A DNA stretch of 64,000 nt from Micromonospora carbonacea (GCF_014205165.1 NZ_JACHMZ010000001.1:1524001-1588000); one strand, 5' to 3'. Positions 19,402-28,214 are shown, numbered from the stretch's first letter. Notes: generated from the sequence alone by a model not told the origin. Made by a program: numbers and translations.

Positions 19402-19794
19402 GTGACCGACTCCGCACCCTCCGGCCAGGCCGCCTCCGACGCCGGCCTCGCCGGCCCGACCGACCCGGCCGACTGGCTGGCCCTGCCGGACGTCGCCGAG
19501 CGCCTCGACCTGTCGATCAGCAAGGTGCACCAGATGATCCGGGACCGCGAGCTGCTCGCCGTGCGCCGCGACGGCGTGCGCCGGGTGCCCGCCGACCTGG
19601 TGGCCAACCGCACCGTGCTCAAGCACCTGCCCGGCGTGCTCACCCTGCTCGCCGACGCCGGCTACGACGACGAGGCGGCGCTGCGCTGGCTCTACGAGCC
19701 CGACGACACGCTCTCCGGCGGCACCCCGGCGGCCACCCTCGGCGGCGACCACGCCCGCGAGGTCAAGCGCCGCGCCCAGGCCCTCGGCTTCTGA
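19402..19794 (+). CDS. Rv2175c-type winged-helix DNA-binding protein
   Basis: A 130-residue protein of the Rv2175c family. The first 30 residues are Ala/Gly/Ser/Thr-rich and likely disordered; in M. tuberculosis the corresponding N-terminus carries the PknL phosphorylation site, and Thr residues are present here. The domain WLALPDVAERLDLSISKVHQ then MIRDRELLAVRRDGVRRVPADL is a MerR-like/excisionase-like helix-turn-helix with wing; the C-terminal half (LPGVLTLLADAGYDDEEA-like, then ALRWLYEPDD) is family-specific. GTG 19402. Divergent from the kinase gene, so the two probably share a control region. Confidence 0.88.
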   Translation: MTDSAPSGQAASDAGLAGPTDPADWLALPDVAERLDLSISKVHQMIRDRELLAVRRDGVRRVPADLVANRTVLKHLPGVLTLLADAGYDDEAALRWLYEPDDTLSGGTPAATLGGDHAREVKRRAQALGF

Positions 19795-19954
19795 CGGCCC
19801 TCCCGGTCGACCTCCGCCCGGCCGGACACCGGCCGGTCCGCGCGGCGGGCCGGCTTGGTCGGCCGGCGGGGCGGACCAGGGCGGTCGGCCGGTGGCGTCC
19901 GGCCGGGTCGGTCGGCTGACGGACCGGACCGGGCGGGTCGGCCGGCGGGGCGGG

Positions 19955-21037
19955 TCAGTCGGTGCGGCGGGTGGCGGCGATGGCCAGGTCCACCAGCGCC
20001 TGCCGGGCCTCCGTCTCCAGGTCGACGGCCGACAGTGCGGCGAGCGCCGTCTCCGTCAGCGCCGCGATCCGCTCCTCGGTGCGGGCCAGCGCGCCGGTCG
20101 AGGTGATCAGCTCGCGCAGCCGGGTCACCCCGTCGGCGTCCAGCTCCGGATCGCCGAGCCGGCCGAGCAGCAGGGCGCGGCCCGCGTCGTCGCTCGCCGC
20201 CACGGCTGCCGCCACGAGGTACGTCCGCTTGCCCTCGCGCAGGTCGTCGCCGGCCGGCTTGCCGGTCTGCGCCGGATCGCCGAACACCCCGAGCACGTCG
20301 TCGCGGAGCTGGAACGCCTCGCCCAGCGGCAGCCCGTACGCCGAGTAGGCCGCCCGCACGTGGGCGGGCGCGTCGGCCAGCGCCGCGCCCAGCAGCAGCG
20401 GACGCTCGACGGTGTACTTGGCCGACTTGTACCGGGCGACCTTGCCCGCGCGCTCCACCGACGTGTCGCCGGTGACCTGCGTCAGCACGTCGAGGTACTG
20501 CCCGACGGTGACCTCGGTGCGCATCTCGTCGAAGACGGGCCGGGCCCGGGCGACGACGCGCGGGTCCAGCCCGGCGGAGTGCAGCAGCTCGTCGGACCAG
20601 ACGAGGCACAGGTCGCCGAGGAGGATCGCCGCCGCGTCGCCGAAGCCGTCGGCGTCGCCGCCCCAGCCGGCCCCCCGGTGCCGGGCGGCGAACCGCCGGT
20701 GCACCGCCGGCTCGCCGCGCCGGGTGTCCGAGCGGTCCATCAGGTCGTCGTGGATCAGTGCGCTGGCCTGCACGAACTCCAGCGCGGCCAGGGCGGTGAC
20801 CACCTGGTCGGCGTCGCCGCCGCCCGCGCCCCGGAACCCCCAGTACGCGAACGCGGGGCGCAGCCGCTTGCCGCCGCCCAGCACGAACGCCTCGATCGCC
20901 TCGGCCACCGGCACCAGGGCCTCGTCGACGGCCGTCAGCCAGGTGCGCTGGCCGGCGAGGAAGCCGGCGAGGGCCGTGTCGATCCGCTGGCGCAGGCCGG
21001 CCCGGTCGACGGGGGAAACGGGAGCAGCGTGGTTCAC
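19955..21037 (-). CDS. idsA: Polyprenyl (geranylgeranyl/farnesyl-type) diphosphate synthase
   Basis: A 360-residue trans-isoprenyl diphosphate synthase. The first Asp-rich motif is HDDLMD (97-101), the second QLRDDVLGVFGD; GGGKRLRPAF binds IPP; DDLREGKRTYLV follows. The residues just before DDxxD (ALEFVQASALI) lack obvious bulky aromatic stops apart from Phe, consistent with C15-C20 products, but chain length cannot be fixed by eye. It supplies precursors for quinones, carotenoids or other terpenoids. The start GTG 21037 lies six bases after TAGCGT. Intergenic bases 19795-19954 downstream are a G/C-rich GGCCGG-type spacer. Confidence 0.92.
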   Translation of the reverse strand: MNHAAPVSPVDRAGLRQRIDTALAGFLAGQRTWLTAVDEALVPVAEAIEAFVLGGGKRLRPAFAYWGFRGAGGGDADQVVTALAALEFVQASALIHDDLMDRSDTRRGEPAVHRRFAARHRGAGWGGDADGFGDAAAILLGDLCLVWSDELLHSAGLDPRVVARARPVFDEMRTEVTVGQYLDVLTQVTGDTSVERAGKVARYKSAKYTVERPLLLGAALADAPAHVRAAYSAYGLPLGEAFQLRDDVLGVFGDPAQTGKPAGDDLREGKRTYLVAAAVAASDDAGRALLLGRLGDPELDADGVTRLRELITSTGALARTEERIAALTETALAALSAVDLETEARQALVDLAIAATRRTD

Positions 21038-21043
21038 GCCCCG

Positions 21044-21049
21044 ACGCTA
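21044..21049 (-). promoter_or_regulatory. -10 box TAGCGT, leaderless start of isoprenyl synthase gene
   Basis: Six bases upstream of GTG 21037 on the minus strand. Confidence 0.5.
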
Positions 21050-21255
21050 TCGGGTCGCCCGGCGGCTGCCGCATCGGCGGTGCGTGGCGTGTCACCGGCC
21101 GCTCGTGCCGGGGAGCCGGGGCGTCCGGGTGACGGGACGCCCCGGGGCCGACGATCCGGGGTCGGCGACCCGGAGCCGATCCCGCCGGGTGGGCGCGCCG
21201 CCGACGGTGCGTGACGCTCGCTCGGGTATCGAACATTACGACTTGACGAACGGCG

Positions 21256-21269
21256 TGTTATCGCTCACA
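21256..21269 (+). promoter_or_regulatory. LacI-type operator candidate 1 (TGTTATCGCTCACA)
   Basis: One of two near-identical 14-mers (the other at 21360) in the 394-base gap before the GH62 gene. It has the TGTTANCGCT core of actinobacterial LacI/GalR operators and follows TTGACG (21243-21248). The gap otherwise holds only the two divergent promoters. Confidence 0.6.
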
Positions 21270-21359
21270 GTCGATGGTCAAGGACGACGACGCCCACGGC
21301 TGCCGGGCAAGCCCGCTTCGTTGGTCTTGGATTGGCGTGCGCCAGGCCTGCGTACGTGA

Positions 21360-21373
21360 TGTTAGCGCTCACA
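21360..21373 (+). promoter_or_regulatory. LacI-type operator candidate 2 (TGTTAGCGCTCACA)
   Basis: Differs from the copy at 21256 by one base. The start-to-start distance is 104 bp, close to ten helical turns, which would suit repression by looping. It lies 58 bases before the GH62 start codon. Confidence 0.65.
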
Positions 21374-21431
21374 TCATCGACGCGCGCGGCCGTCCCCGCG
21401 CTGCCCATCTCTGGTCATTTGAAGGAGGATC

Positions 21432-22985
21432 ATGTCTGCCATTGGTGGATCGCCATCGATCGCACCGCCGCCGCAGCGGCGACGCGGGTGGCTGTCTCGG
21501 GTCGTCGCCGCCGGCGTGTCGACGGTGGTGCTCGGCGTGGCCGCCGCGGCTGCGGTGTCGTCGCCCGCCGCCGCGGCGACGGTCGACACGAACGCGTGGT
21601 ACGTGTTGGTCAACCGCAACAGCGGCAAGGCCCTTGACGTCTACAACCTCGCCACGAGCGACGGGGCGCGGATCACCCAGTGGACGCGTAACAACGGCAA
21701 CCAGCAGCAGTGGCAGTTCGTGGACTCCGGCGGCGGCTACTACCGGCTCAAGTCGCGGCTGTCCGGCAAGGTGCTGGACGTCTACAACTTCTCCACCGCC
21801 AACGGCGGCAGCATCGTGCAGTGGAGCGACCTGAACGGCACCAACCAGCAGTTCCGGCTGGCCGACTCCGACGGGGGCTACGTCCGGTTCATCAACCGGA
21901 ACAGCAACAAGGTCGTCGAGGTGCAGGGCGCGTCGACCGCCGACGGCGGCAACATCGTGCAGTACGACGACTGGAACGGCAGCAACCAGCAGTGGCAGCT
22001 CGTCCGCGTCGACGGTGGGACGAACCCCACCACCCCGCCGCCGACGACGCCCCCGCCGGGCGGCACGTGCGACCTGCCGTCGACGTACCGGTGGTCGTCG
22101 ACCGGCCCGCTGGCGCAGCCGAAGGCCGGCTGGGCGTCACTGAAGGACTTCACCATCGCCCCCTACCAGGGCAAGCAGTTGGTGTACGCCACCACCCACA
22201 GCAGTAGCGCCACCGGCGGCTGGGGTTCGATGAACTTCGGCCTGGTCGACAACCTCAACCAGCTCGGCTCGGCCCCCCAGAACACCATGAGCCAGAGCAC
22301 CGTGGCGCCGTCGCTGTTCTACTTCGCGCCGAAGAACATCTGGGTCCTCGCCCACCAGTGGGGTCCGACGTCGTTCTCGTACCGCACGTCGACCGACCCG
22401 GCCAACGCCAACGGCTGGTCGGCCCCGCAGCCCCTGTCGACCGCGACGATCACCGGCTCCGGCACCGGCGTGATCGACCAGACGATCATCGGCGACGACC
22501 AGAACATGTACCTGTTCTTCGCCGGCGACAACGGCAAGATCTACCGCCAGATCATGCCGATCGGGAACTTCCCGGGCAGCTTCGGCTCCAGCTACACGAC
22601 CATCATGAGCGACACCTCGGAGAACATCTTCGAGGCACCGCAGGTCTACAAGGTGCAGGGCCGCAACCAGTACCTGATGATCATCGAGGCCAGGACCAGC
22701 TCCTGGGAGCGCTACTTCCGCTCGTTCACGGCGACCAGCCTGAGCGGCACCTGGACGCCGAACGCGACGACCTACAACAACCCGTTCGCGGGCAAGGCCA
22801 ACAGCGGCGCCACCTGGACCAACGACATCAGCCACGGCGAACTGCTGCGCACCAGCGCGGATCAGACGAACACGATCGACCCGTGCAACTTGCAGCTGCT
22901 CTACCAGGGTCGTTCCCCCAGCTCCGACGGCGTCGACTACGGCCTCCTGCCGTACCGGCCGGGCCTGCTGACCCTCCGCCGCTGA
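21432..22985 (+). CDS. Secreted alpha-L-arabinofuranosidase, CBM13(ricin B)-GH62
   Basis: A 517-residue exported enzyme. A long signal peptide (1-49; QRRRG, hydrophobic core, SSPAAAAT) is followed by a ricin-type beta-trefoil carbohydrate-binding domain (about 52-183) with three internal repeats ending in [20 protein letters not shown] and [11 protein letters not shown] Thr-Pro linker leads to a GH62 domain (about 205-517; [76 protein letters not shown]). GH62 enzymes remove arabinose side chains from arabinoxylan. ATG 21432 follows GAAGGAGG by four bases. Two LacI-type operators upstream suggest control by a sugar. Confidence 0.96.
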   Translation: MSAIGGSPSIAPPPQRRRGWLSRVVAAGVSTVVLGVAAAAAVSSPAAAATVDTNAWYVLVNRNSGKALDVYNLATSDGARITQWTRNNGNQQQWQFVDSGGGYYRLKSRLSGKVLDVYNFSTANGGSIVQWSDLNGTNQQFRLADSDGGYVRFINRNSNKVVEVQGASTADGGNIVQYDDWNGSNQQWQLVRVDGGTNPTTPPPTTPPPGGTCDLPSTYRWSSTGPLAQPKAGWASLKDFTIAPYQGKQLVYATTHSSSATGGWGSMNFGLVDNLNQLGSAPQNTMSQSTVAPSLFYFAPKNIWVLAHQWGPTSFSYRTSTDPANANGWSAPQPLSTATITGSGTGVIDQTIIGDDQNMYLFFAGDNGKIYRQIMPIGNFPGSFGSSYTTIMSDTSENIFEAPQVYKVQGRNQYLMIIEARTSSWERYFRSFTATSLSGTWTPNATTYNNPFAGKANSGATWTNDISHGELLRTSADQTNTIDPCNLQLLYQGRSPSSDGVDYGLLPYRPGLLTLRR

Positions 22986-23007
22986 TCCCATGACCAGGTG
23001 AGACAAC

Positions 23008-23043
23008 GAAAGGCGGGCACGGTTTCCACCGGGCCCGCCTTTC
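23008..23043 (+). terminator. Hairpin GAAAGGCGGGC/GCCCGCCTTTC after GH62 gene
   Basis: Eleven-base arms (23008-23018, 23033-23043) around a 14-base loop, ending in CTTTC, 22 bases after the stop codon. Good terminator candidate. Confidence 0.8.
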
Positions 23044-23088
23044 GGCCGAGCGGCGGGCCCGGCGTAGGCCGGGCCCGCCGCTCGGCCG
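23043..23088. terminator. Second, perfect 21-bp-arm hairpin
   Basis: Exact 21-base arms around GTAG, directly abutting the previous hairpin. Lies between convergent genes, so it probably terminates the XRE gene's transcript as well. Confidence 0.8.
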
Positions 23089-23132
23089 TTCGGCGTCAGT
23101 GGCGTCAGTGGCGAGTCAGAGGCGGCAGGGCG

Positions 23133-23543
23133 TCAGGCGGGCCGGTCGGGCCGGCTGCGCCGCCGGGCGGGGCGGGTGGCGTGCCGGGGCGGGCGGAGCC
23201 GCTCCGGGCCCCTCGGCCGCAGGCCGGCGCGGGGCGTCATGCCGCCGGCCGGTGGGCGTCCCAGGGCGGCCGGCAGCGCCCGGCGCGCGTGCCGGGCGTG
23301 CCCGGCGGCGTCGGCCAGCAGCTCCACCGGCGTGGCCAGGACCACGGCCAGCCAGCCCAGCCAGAAGCCTCCCGGCACCCGGAGCTGCCGCTCCCAGCGG
23401 GACACCTCGTGCCGGCTCAGCGTGGGCACGCCCGAGGCGGCGCACAGCTCGGCGGCGAGGGCCTGTTGGCTGCGGCCCCGGGCCCGCCGGAGCCGGGCGA
23501 GCAGCGGCCCGAGCGACTCCGGGCCGGGCAGCGTGGGCGTCAT
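23133..23543 (-). CDS. Small XRE-type helix-turn-helix protein
   Basis: A 136-residue protein with an N-terminal lambda-repressor-like helix-turn-helix: GPLLARLRRARGRSQQALAA, then LSRHEVSRWERQLRVPG. The middle has a short hydrophobic helix (FWLGWLAVVLATPVELLADA), and the last 60 residues are Arg/Pro-rich and probably disordered. No ligand or partner domain is visible. ATG 23543 follows CGGAGGACC in the right spacing. The 285 bases upstream to the divergent metF hold GTGCCGCGAC-type direct repeats (about 23693 and 23718) and the metF promoter. Target genes unknown. Confidence 0.72.
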   Translation of the reverse strand: MTPTLPGPESLGPLLARLRRARGRSQQALAAELCAASGVPTLSRHEVSRWERQLRVPGGFWLGWLAVVLATPVELLADAAGHARHARRALPAALGRPPAGGMTPRAGLRPRGPERLRPPRHATRPARRRSRPDRPA

Positions 23544-23816
23544 GGGTCCTCCGGCAGGGTCGGCGCGAGGGCGGCGTCGACCCGCGCACCAGGCGGGACC
23601 GGCGCGCCGCCGGTCGGTGCTGACCCCCGCGCGGGCCCCGTCCGCGCTACGCCTGTCTACCCCGGGGGTACGACGTTCCGCCCCGGCCCGCCGCCGTGCC
23701 GCGACTCCGTGCCGTGTCCGTGCCGCGACCCCGTGTCGTCTCGCGCCCGTCCCGCGTGGCGGTCGGGGGCGGTCGCGTCAGGTGGGAAGGTCCTGGGTGC
23801 GGTGCCGCCCGGCCGC

Positions 23817-23822
23817 TAGAGT
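23817..23822 (+). promoter_or_regulatory. -10 box TAGAGT, leaderless start of metF
   Basis: Six bases before ATG 23829 with no ribosome site. Confidence 0.55.
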
Positions 23823-23828
23823 CGGACC

Positions 23829-24746
23829 ATGGCTCTCGGTCTACCATCGGTCCTCCCCAACCCGCAGCCGGCGATCGGGGAGCTGATCCGTGACCGTCAG
23901 CCCACCTTCTCGTTCGAGTTCTTCCCGCCCAAGACAGCCCAGGGCGAGCGGCTGCTGTGGCAGGCGATCCGCGAGCTGGAGCCGCTGCGTCCCTCGTTCG
24001 TCTCGATCACCTACGGGGCCGGCGGGTCGACCCGGGACACCACGGTCGCGGTGACCGAGCGGATCGCCACCGAGACCACCCTGCTGCCGATGGCGCACCT
24101 CACCGCCGTCAACCACTCCGTCGCCGAGCTGCGCAACGTCATCGGCCGGCTGGCCGGCGTCGGGGTGCGCAACGTGCTCGCCGTGCGGGGCGACCCGCCC
24201 GGCGACCCGGGCGGCGAGTGGGTCCGCCACCCCGAGGGGGTGCTCTACGCCGAGGACCTGGTGCGGCTGGTGCGTGACTCCGGTGACTTCAGCGTCGGCG
24301 TGGCCGCCTTCCCCTACAAGCACCCCCGCTCACCCGACGTGGCCAGCGACACCGCGCACTTCGTGCGCAAGTGCCGGGCCGGGGCGGAGTTCGCGGTCAC
24401 CCAGATGTTCTTCGACGCCGACGACTACCTGCGGCTGCGGGACCGGGTGGCGGCGGCCGGCTGCGACACCCCGATCCTGGCCGGGGTGATGCCGGTCACC
24501 CAGCTCAGCACCATCGAGCGGTCCGTGCAGCTGTCCGGGGCCCCGTTCCCGCCGGCCCTGGCCGCGCGCTTCGCCGAGGTGGCCGACGACCCGGAGGCGG
24601 TCCGCCGGCTCGGCATCGAGCAGGCGGCCGAGATGTGCCGGCGACTGCTCGACGAGGGCGTGCCCGGCATCCACTTCATCACCCTCAACCGGTCCACGGC
24701 GACCCGCGAGGTCTGGCAGCAGTTGCAGGTCGGCGCGCAGGTGTGA
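23829..24746 (+). CDS. metF: 5,10-methylenetetrahydrofolate reductase
   Basis: A 305-residue FAD-dependent TIM-barrel enzyme reducing methylene-THF to 5-methyl-THF for methionine synthesis. Motifs: TFSFEFFPPKTAQGE (catalytic Glu), FVSITYGAGGSTRD, HLTAVNHS, VLAVRGDPPGD, AAFPYKHPRSPD, FAVTQMFFDADDYL, ILAGVMPVTQ and GIHFITLNRS. Full length for a bacterial MetF. Probably leaderless. The following gene lies 43 bases downstream on the same strand and may be cotranscribed. Confidence 0.95.
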   Translation: MALGLPSVLPNPQPAIGELIRDRQPTFSFEFFPPKTAQGERLLWQAIRELEPLRPSFVSITYGAGGSTRDTTVAVTERIATETTLLPMAHLTAVNHSVAELRNVIGRLAGVGVRNVLAVRGDPPGDPGGEWVRHPEGVLYAEDLVRLVRDSGDFSVGVAAFPYKHPRSPDVASDTAHFVRKCRAGAEFAVTQMFFDADDYLRLRDRVAAAGCDTPILAGVMPVTQLSTIERSVQLSGAPFPPALAARFAEVADDPEAVRRLGIEQAAEMCRRLLDEGVPGIHFITLNRSTATREVWQQLQVGAQV

Positions 24747-24789
24747 CCCCAGTGGCGCGACACCACAGCGCCGGTGCGACGGTTGTTCC

Positions 24790-25479
24790 GTGGTGGGCAC
24801 TTCGCTGAACTGGGACGAGTACGCGACGGCGTGGGCGCGGCTGCACGGGGGGTTCGACCCCCGGGCGGCGGCCCCGGTGGTCCGTGCCTGGCTGCGGTTC
24901 GCCTACCACGTCGGCTATGTGCTGGGCCGGCTCCGGGTCACCCCGACCGCCGTCACCGTGGCGGGGGTGCTGCTCTGCCTCTGCGTGCCGCTGTTCGCCG
25001 TCCGGCCGGTGAGCGGGCCGGTGCTCGCGGCGCTGTTCGTGCTGGCCGCGTCCGTGGCCGACAGCGTCGACGGCGCGGTGGCGGTGGCCACCAACCGCAC
25101 CACCCGGCTCGGCTACGTCTACGACTCGGTGGCCGACCGGCTCGGCGAGGCCGCCTGGCTGGCCGCGTTCTGGCTGGTGGGCGCGCCGGGCACGCTGGTA
25201 GCCGCCGCCGGCGGGCTGTCCTGGCTGCACGAGTACGTCCGGGCCCGCTCCGTGTCGGCCGGGATGCGGGAGATCGGCGCGGTCACCGTGGGGGAGCGGC
25301 CCACCCGGGTCTGCGTGGCCCTGGTCGGGCTGCTGCTGTCCGGCCTGGCCGGGCTGATCGACCCGGACCTGACCGCCGGCACGATCACCATGGCCACCGC
25401 CGTCTGGGTGCTGCTGGCCGGCTTCGGGCTGGGGCAGCTGCTCGCCGCCGTCCGCCGCGCCCTCATCGAGGCCGGCTGA
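24790..25479 (+). CDS. CDP-alcohol phosphatidyltransferase-family membrane protein
   Basis: A 229-residue membrane protein with about five or six hydrophobic segments. The CDP-alcohol phosphotransferase core reads DSVDGAVA at the first Asp pair and LGYVYDSVADRLGE at the second, so the four metal-binding Asp residues are present, but the Arg that usually follows DGxxA is Val here and the intervening segment (TNRTTR) is atypical. The family joins CDP-activated alcohols, such as phosphatidyl groups, to inositol phosphate, glycerol phosphate or other polar heads; the product is undetermined. GTG 24790. Its last 21 bases, including the stop codon, are duplicated just downstream. Confidence 0.82.
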   Translation: MVGTSLNWDEYATAWARLHGGFDPRAAAPVVRAWLRFAYHVGYVLGRLRVTPTAVTVAGVLLCLCVPLFAVRPVSGPVLAALFVLAASVADSVDGAVAVATNRTTRLGYVYDSVADRLGEAAWLAAFWLVGAPGTLVAAAGGLSWLHEYVRARSVSAGMREIGAVTVGERPTRVCVALVGLLLSGLAGLIDPDLTAGTITMATAVWVLLAGFGLGQLLAAVRRALIEAG

Positions 25480-25502
25480 CCCCTCATCGAGGCCGGCTGA
25501 CC
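25461..25502 (+). repeat. 21-bp tandem duplication of a gene's 3' end
   Basis: CCTCATCGAGGCCGGCTGAC plus one C occurs at 25461-25481 and again at 25482-25502. The first copy encodes the C-terminus and stop of the CDP-alcohol gene; the second is outside it. A slippage duplication. Confidence 0.85.
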
Positions 25503-25534
25503 CGCCGCGGCGGGGCGTTAAGCCGCAGCGGGGC

Positions 25535-25588
25535 GTTAAGAAGGGGCCCCTGCTCTACAGAATGCGTTAACAAGGTGCCCCTCCTTAC
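25535..25588. repeat. Stop-codon-anchored GGGGCCCC/GTTAAC repeat, copy C (reverse orientation)
   Basis: On the minus strand it starts inside the desaturase stop codon (TAAGGAGGGGCACCTTGTTA), then GCATTCTGTAGAGCAGGGGC and CCCTTCTTAAC. Orientation follows the minus-strand gene it ends. Preceded by two GGGGCGTTAAG copies (about 25512 and 25530). Confidence 0.85.
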
Positions 25589-27075
25589 TCCCAGGCAGGG
25601 CCGATGGCGTCGGCGACGATCTGCGCGGAGAGGGTGACCATCGGCAGGCCGCCCCCGGGGTGCCCCGAGCCGCCGACCAGCCACAGCCCGGCCGCCGGCC
25701 CCCGGTTCGCCGGCCGCAGCAGCCCGCCCGCGGTGCCGTAGATCGCGCCGCCGGGCGCGCCGGTGGCGGCGTCCAGGTCGGCCGGGGTGCGGACCTCCCG
25801 GAACACCAGCCGGTCGCGCACGTCCACGCCGCGCTCGGCGAGCACGTCGAGGACCCGGTCGGCGTACGCGTCGGCCAGGCCCGGCCGCCGCCAGTCCACC
25901 GCGCCCGTGGCGGTGCCGTGGCGGGGCGCGTTGACCAGCACGAACCACGCCTCGTGCCCGGCGGGGCGCACCGCCGGGTCGTCGGCGACGGTGACGAAGA
26001 CGGTCGGGTCGGAGGCCGGCCGGGCCCGCACGCCCCGCCCGGGGTGGCCGAAGACCGCGTCGAACTCGGCGTCGTAGTCGCGCGGGAAGAACACGTTGTG
26101 GTGGGCCAGGCCGCTCTCGCCGGCCACCCCGAGCAGCAGCACGAAGCCGGCGAGGCTGCGGTCGGTCAGCCCGGCCAGCCGGCGCGGGCTGGGCAGTAGG
26201 TCCCGGTAGAGGGTCAGCGCGTCGACGTTGGCGACCACCACGTCGGCGGGCACGGGCGCGGCGACGCCGGCGAGGCGTACCCCGTGGACCCGGCCGCCCG
26301 CCGCGTCGATCCGGGTGACCGCGGTGCCGGTCTGCACGACCACGCCCAGGTCCAGGCAGCGGGTCAGCAGCGCGTCGGCGAGGGTGCCCAGGCCGCCGCG
26401 CAGATACCAGCCGCCGAACGCCAGCTCCGCGTACGGGACGGCGACCAGCGCCGCCGGGGCCCGGCGCGGGTCGGCCCCGGTGTAGGTGGCGTACCGGTCC
26501 AGCAGCATCCGCAGCCGGGGGTCGGCCAGGTGCCGGCGGCCCAGCCCGCGCAGGGTGCGCCCGGGGGCGATGGCGGCGAGGTCGCCCAGCCGCCAGGCCA
26601 GCGCGGCCAGGTCCAGCGGCGAGTCGATGGGCCGGCGCAGGATGTCGCGCTGCGAGGCGCCCCAGACCCGGGCGGCGCGCCGCCACAGCCGCTGCCAGTC
26701 GGCGGCGGCCCGGTCGCCGAACGCCGCGCCGACGCGGCCGGCGAACTCGGTCGGGTCGGCGCAGGAGTCGAGGGCGGGCCCGTCGCCGGGGAAGACGTGC
26801 CGGACGATCGGGTCCAGCGGGGTCAGGTCGAGATACTCGTCGAGCTTCGCGCCGGTCGCCTCGAACAGGTCGTGGAAGACCTCCGGGAGGGTGAGCAGGC
26901 TGGGCCCGGTGTCGAAGTGGAACGCGCCGGCCGGGGTGTCGTGGACGTACCGGCCGAGCTTGCCGCCGACCGTGCCGGCCTGTTCGAAGACGGTCACCTC
27001 GTGCCCGGTGGCGGCCAGCCGGGCGGCGGTGGCCAGCCCACCCACCCCGGCACCGACGACCACGATCCGCGCCAT
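25585..27075 (-). CDS. Phytoene desaturase-family carotenoid oxidoreductase (CrtI/CrtD-like)
   Basis: A 496-residue FAD enzyme. The N-terminal dinucleotide fold is IVVVGAGVGGLATAARLA, followed by FEQAGTVGGKLGRY and FHFDTGPSLLTLPEVF. The C-terminal carotenoid-desaturase signature is LWLVGGSGHPGGGLPMVTLS. As the last gene of a carotenoid operon that contains CruF-like hydratase, glycosyltransferase and CrtA-like monooxygenase genes, but no phytoene synthase or cyclase in view, it may be a 3',4'-desaturase (CrtD) rather than a phytoene desaturase; sequence by eye does not settle this. ATG 27075 follows AGGAGGGC. The stop codon lies in repeat copy C. Confidence 0.9.
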   Translation of the reverse strand: MARIVVVGAGVGGLATAARLAATGHEVTVFEQAGTVGGKLGRYVHDTPAGAFHFDTGPSLLTLPEVFHDLFEATGAKLDEYLDLTPLDPIVRHVFPGDGPALDSCADPTEFAGRVGAAFGDRAAADWQRLWRRAARVWGASQRDILRRPIDSPLDLAALAWRLGDLAAIAPGRTLRGLGRRHLADPRLRMLLDRYATYTGADPRRAPAALVAVPYAELAFGGWYLRGGLGTLADALLTRCLDLGVVVQTGTAVTRIDAAGGRVHGVRLAGVAAPVPADVVVANVDALTLYRDLLPSPRRLAGLTDRSLAGFVLLLGVAGESGLAHHNVFFPRDYDAEFDAVFGHPGRGVRARPASDPTVFVTVADDPAVRPAGHEAWFVLVNAPRHGTATGAVDWRRPGLADAYADRVLDVLAERGVDVRDRLVFREVRTPADLDAATGAPGGAIYGTAGGLLRPANRGPAAGLWLVGGSGHPGGGLPMVTLSAQIVADAIGPAWE

Positions 27076-27086
27076 GACGTGCCCTC

Positions 27087-28214
27087 CTAGCTGACCGGGC
27101 GACCCCGCCAGGACAGGCGACGCCGCTTCCGCAGATGGTACGACCGCGCGGTCAGCCAGCCGAGGACCACGACCGACACGGGGTGGCCGAGCGCGTCGGG
27201 CCACCACCGGCCGCCGGTGGCGCGGGCGCTGACCGCCCGCCCGGCCACCCCGAGCAGCCAGGCCAGCGCCGCCACCGTCGCCACCGCCGGGGCGCCCGCG
27301 ACCAGGGCGGCCAGCGCGGCCAGCGGGGGAGCCGTGTAGAGCAGCAGCAGGGCCGCCAGCACGGCCGCCGCCGCCGTCGGGTGGCCGAACGAGGCCCACA
27401 GCGACTTGGTGTAGCCGTCGCGCAGCTGCGGCCAGTCGTCGTACATCCGGCAGGTGGCCAGCCGGGAGCCGTCGGCCAGGGCGATCCGCCCGCCGGAGCG
27501 CTTGACCGCGCGGGCCAGCTCGATGTCCTCCAGCACCCGGTCGGCCACGGCGGCGTGGCCGCCCGCCGCCGCGTAGCCGGCCCGGTCGACCACGAGGAAC
27601 TGCCCGCCGGCCGCCGCCAGCGACGGCCGCGGCGAGCGCTCCATCGCCCGCAGCGGCAGGAAGGTCAGCCACAGCCACTGCAACAGCGGCTGCACCAGCC
27701 GGTCCGCCGGGGTCCGGGTCACGATCTGCGGGTACGGCGACAGCAGCGTCGCCCGCGCGGCGCGCAGCTCGGCGACGGCCGCCGCCACCGCGTACGGGGC
27801 GAGGACGACGTCGGCGTCGACGAAGGCCAGCGCGGTGGCGGCCGGGTCGGCGCGGGTGGCGAGCTGGTGGCAGGCGTGCGGCTTGCCCAGCCAGCCCGGC
27901 GGCGGGGCGACGCCGGTGAGCAGGGTGACCCGGTCGTCGCCGCCGGCGACGGCGCGGACCACGTCGGCGGTGCCGTCGGTGGAGCCGTCGTCGAGCACCA
28001 CGATGCGCAGCCCGGGCACGCCGCGCTGGGCGAGCAGCGAGCGGAGGCACGGGGTGACCCGGTCGGCCTCGTCGCGCAGCGGCAGCAGCACCGCGACGGC
28101 CTCGGCGACCTCGACGGGCCCGCCGGCCGGGCGGCGCAGCCACCGGGTCGCGTTGACCCAGGTGTGCGCGGTGAGCGCGGCGACGGCGGCGAGCAGCAGC
28201 AGGACGCCGGTCAT
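27087..28214 (-). CDS. Family 2 glycosyltransferase, CruC-like
   Basis: A 375-residue membrane-anchored GT-A enzyme. One N-terminal membrane span (LLLLAAVAALTAHTWV), then the catalytic domain with VLLPLRDEADRV, VLDDGSTDGTADVV (nucleotide-sugar site), FVDADVVLAP (DxD), and EDIELARAVKRSGG, then CRMYDDWPQLRDGYTKSLWA. Three or four hydrophobic segments follow the catalytic domain. Similar proteins sit beside cruF in carotenoid operons and glycosylate tertiary hydroxyls of carotenoids; that is the likely role. ATG 28214 overlaps the cruF stop codon (ATGA), and 11 bases separate it from the desaturase. Confidence 0.85.
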   Translation of the reverse strand: MTGVLLLLAAVAALTAHTWVNATRWLRRPAGGPVEVAEAVAVLLPLRDEADRVTPCLRSLLAQRGVPGLRIVVLDDGSTDGTADVVRAVAGGDDRVTLLTGVAPPPGWLGKPHACHQLATRADPAATALAFVDADVVLAPYAVAAAVAELRAARATLLSPYPQIVTRTPADRLVQPLLQWLWLTFLPLRAMERSPRPSLAAAGGQFLVVDRAGYAAAGGHAAVADRVLEDIELARAVKRSGGRIALADGSRLATCRMYDDWPQLRDGYTKSLWASFGHPTAAAAVLAALLLLYTAPPLAALAALVAGAPAVATVAALAWLLGVAGRAVSARATGGRWWPDALGHPVSVVVLGWLTARSYHLRKRRRLSWRGRPVS

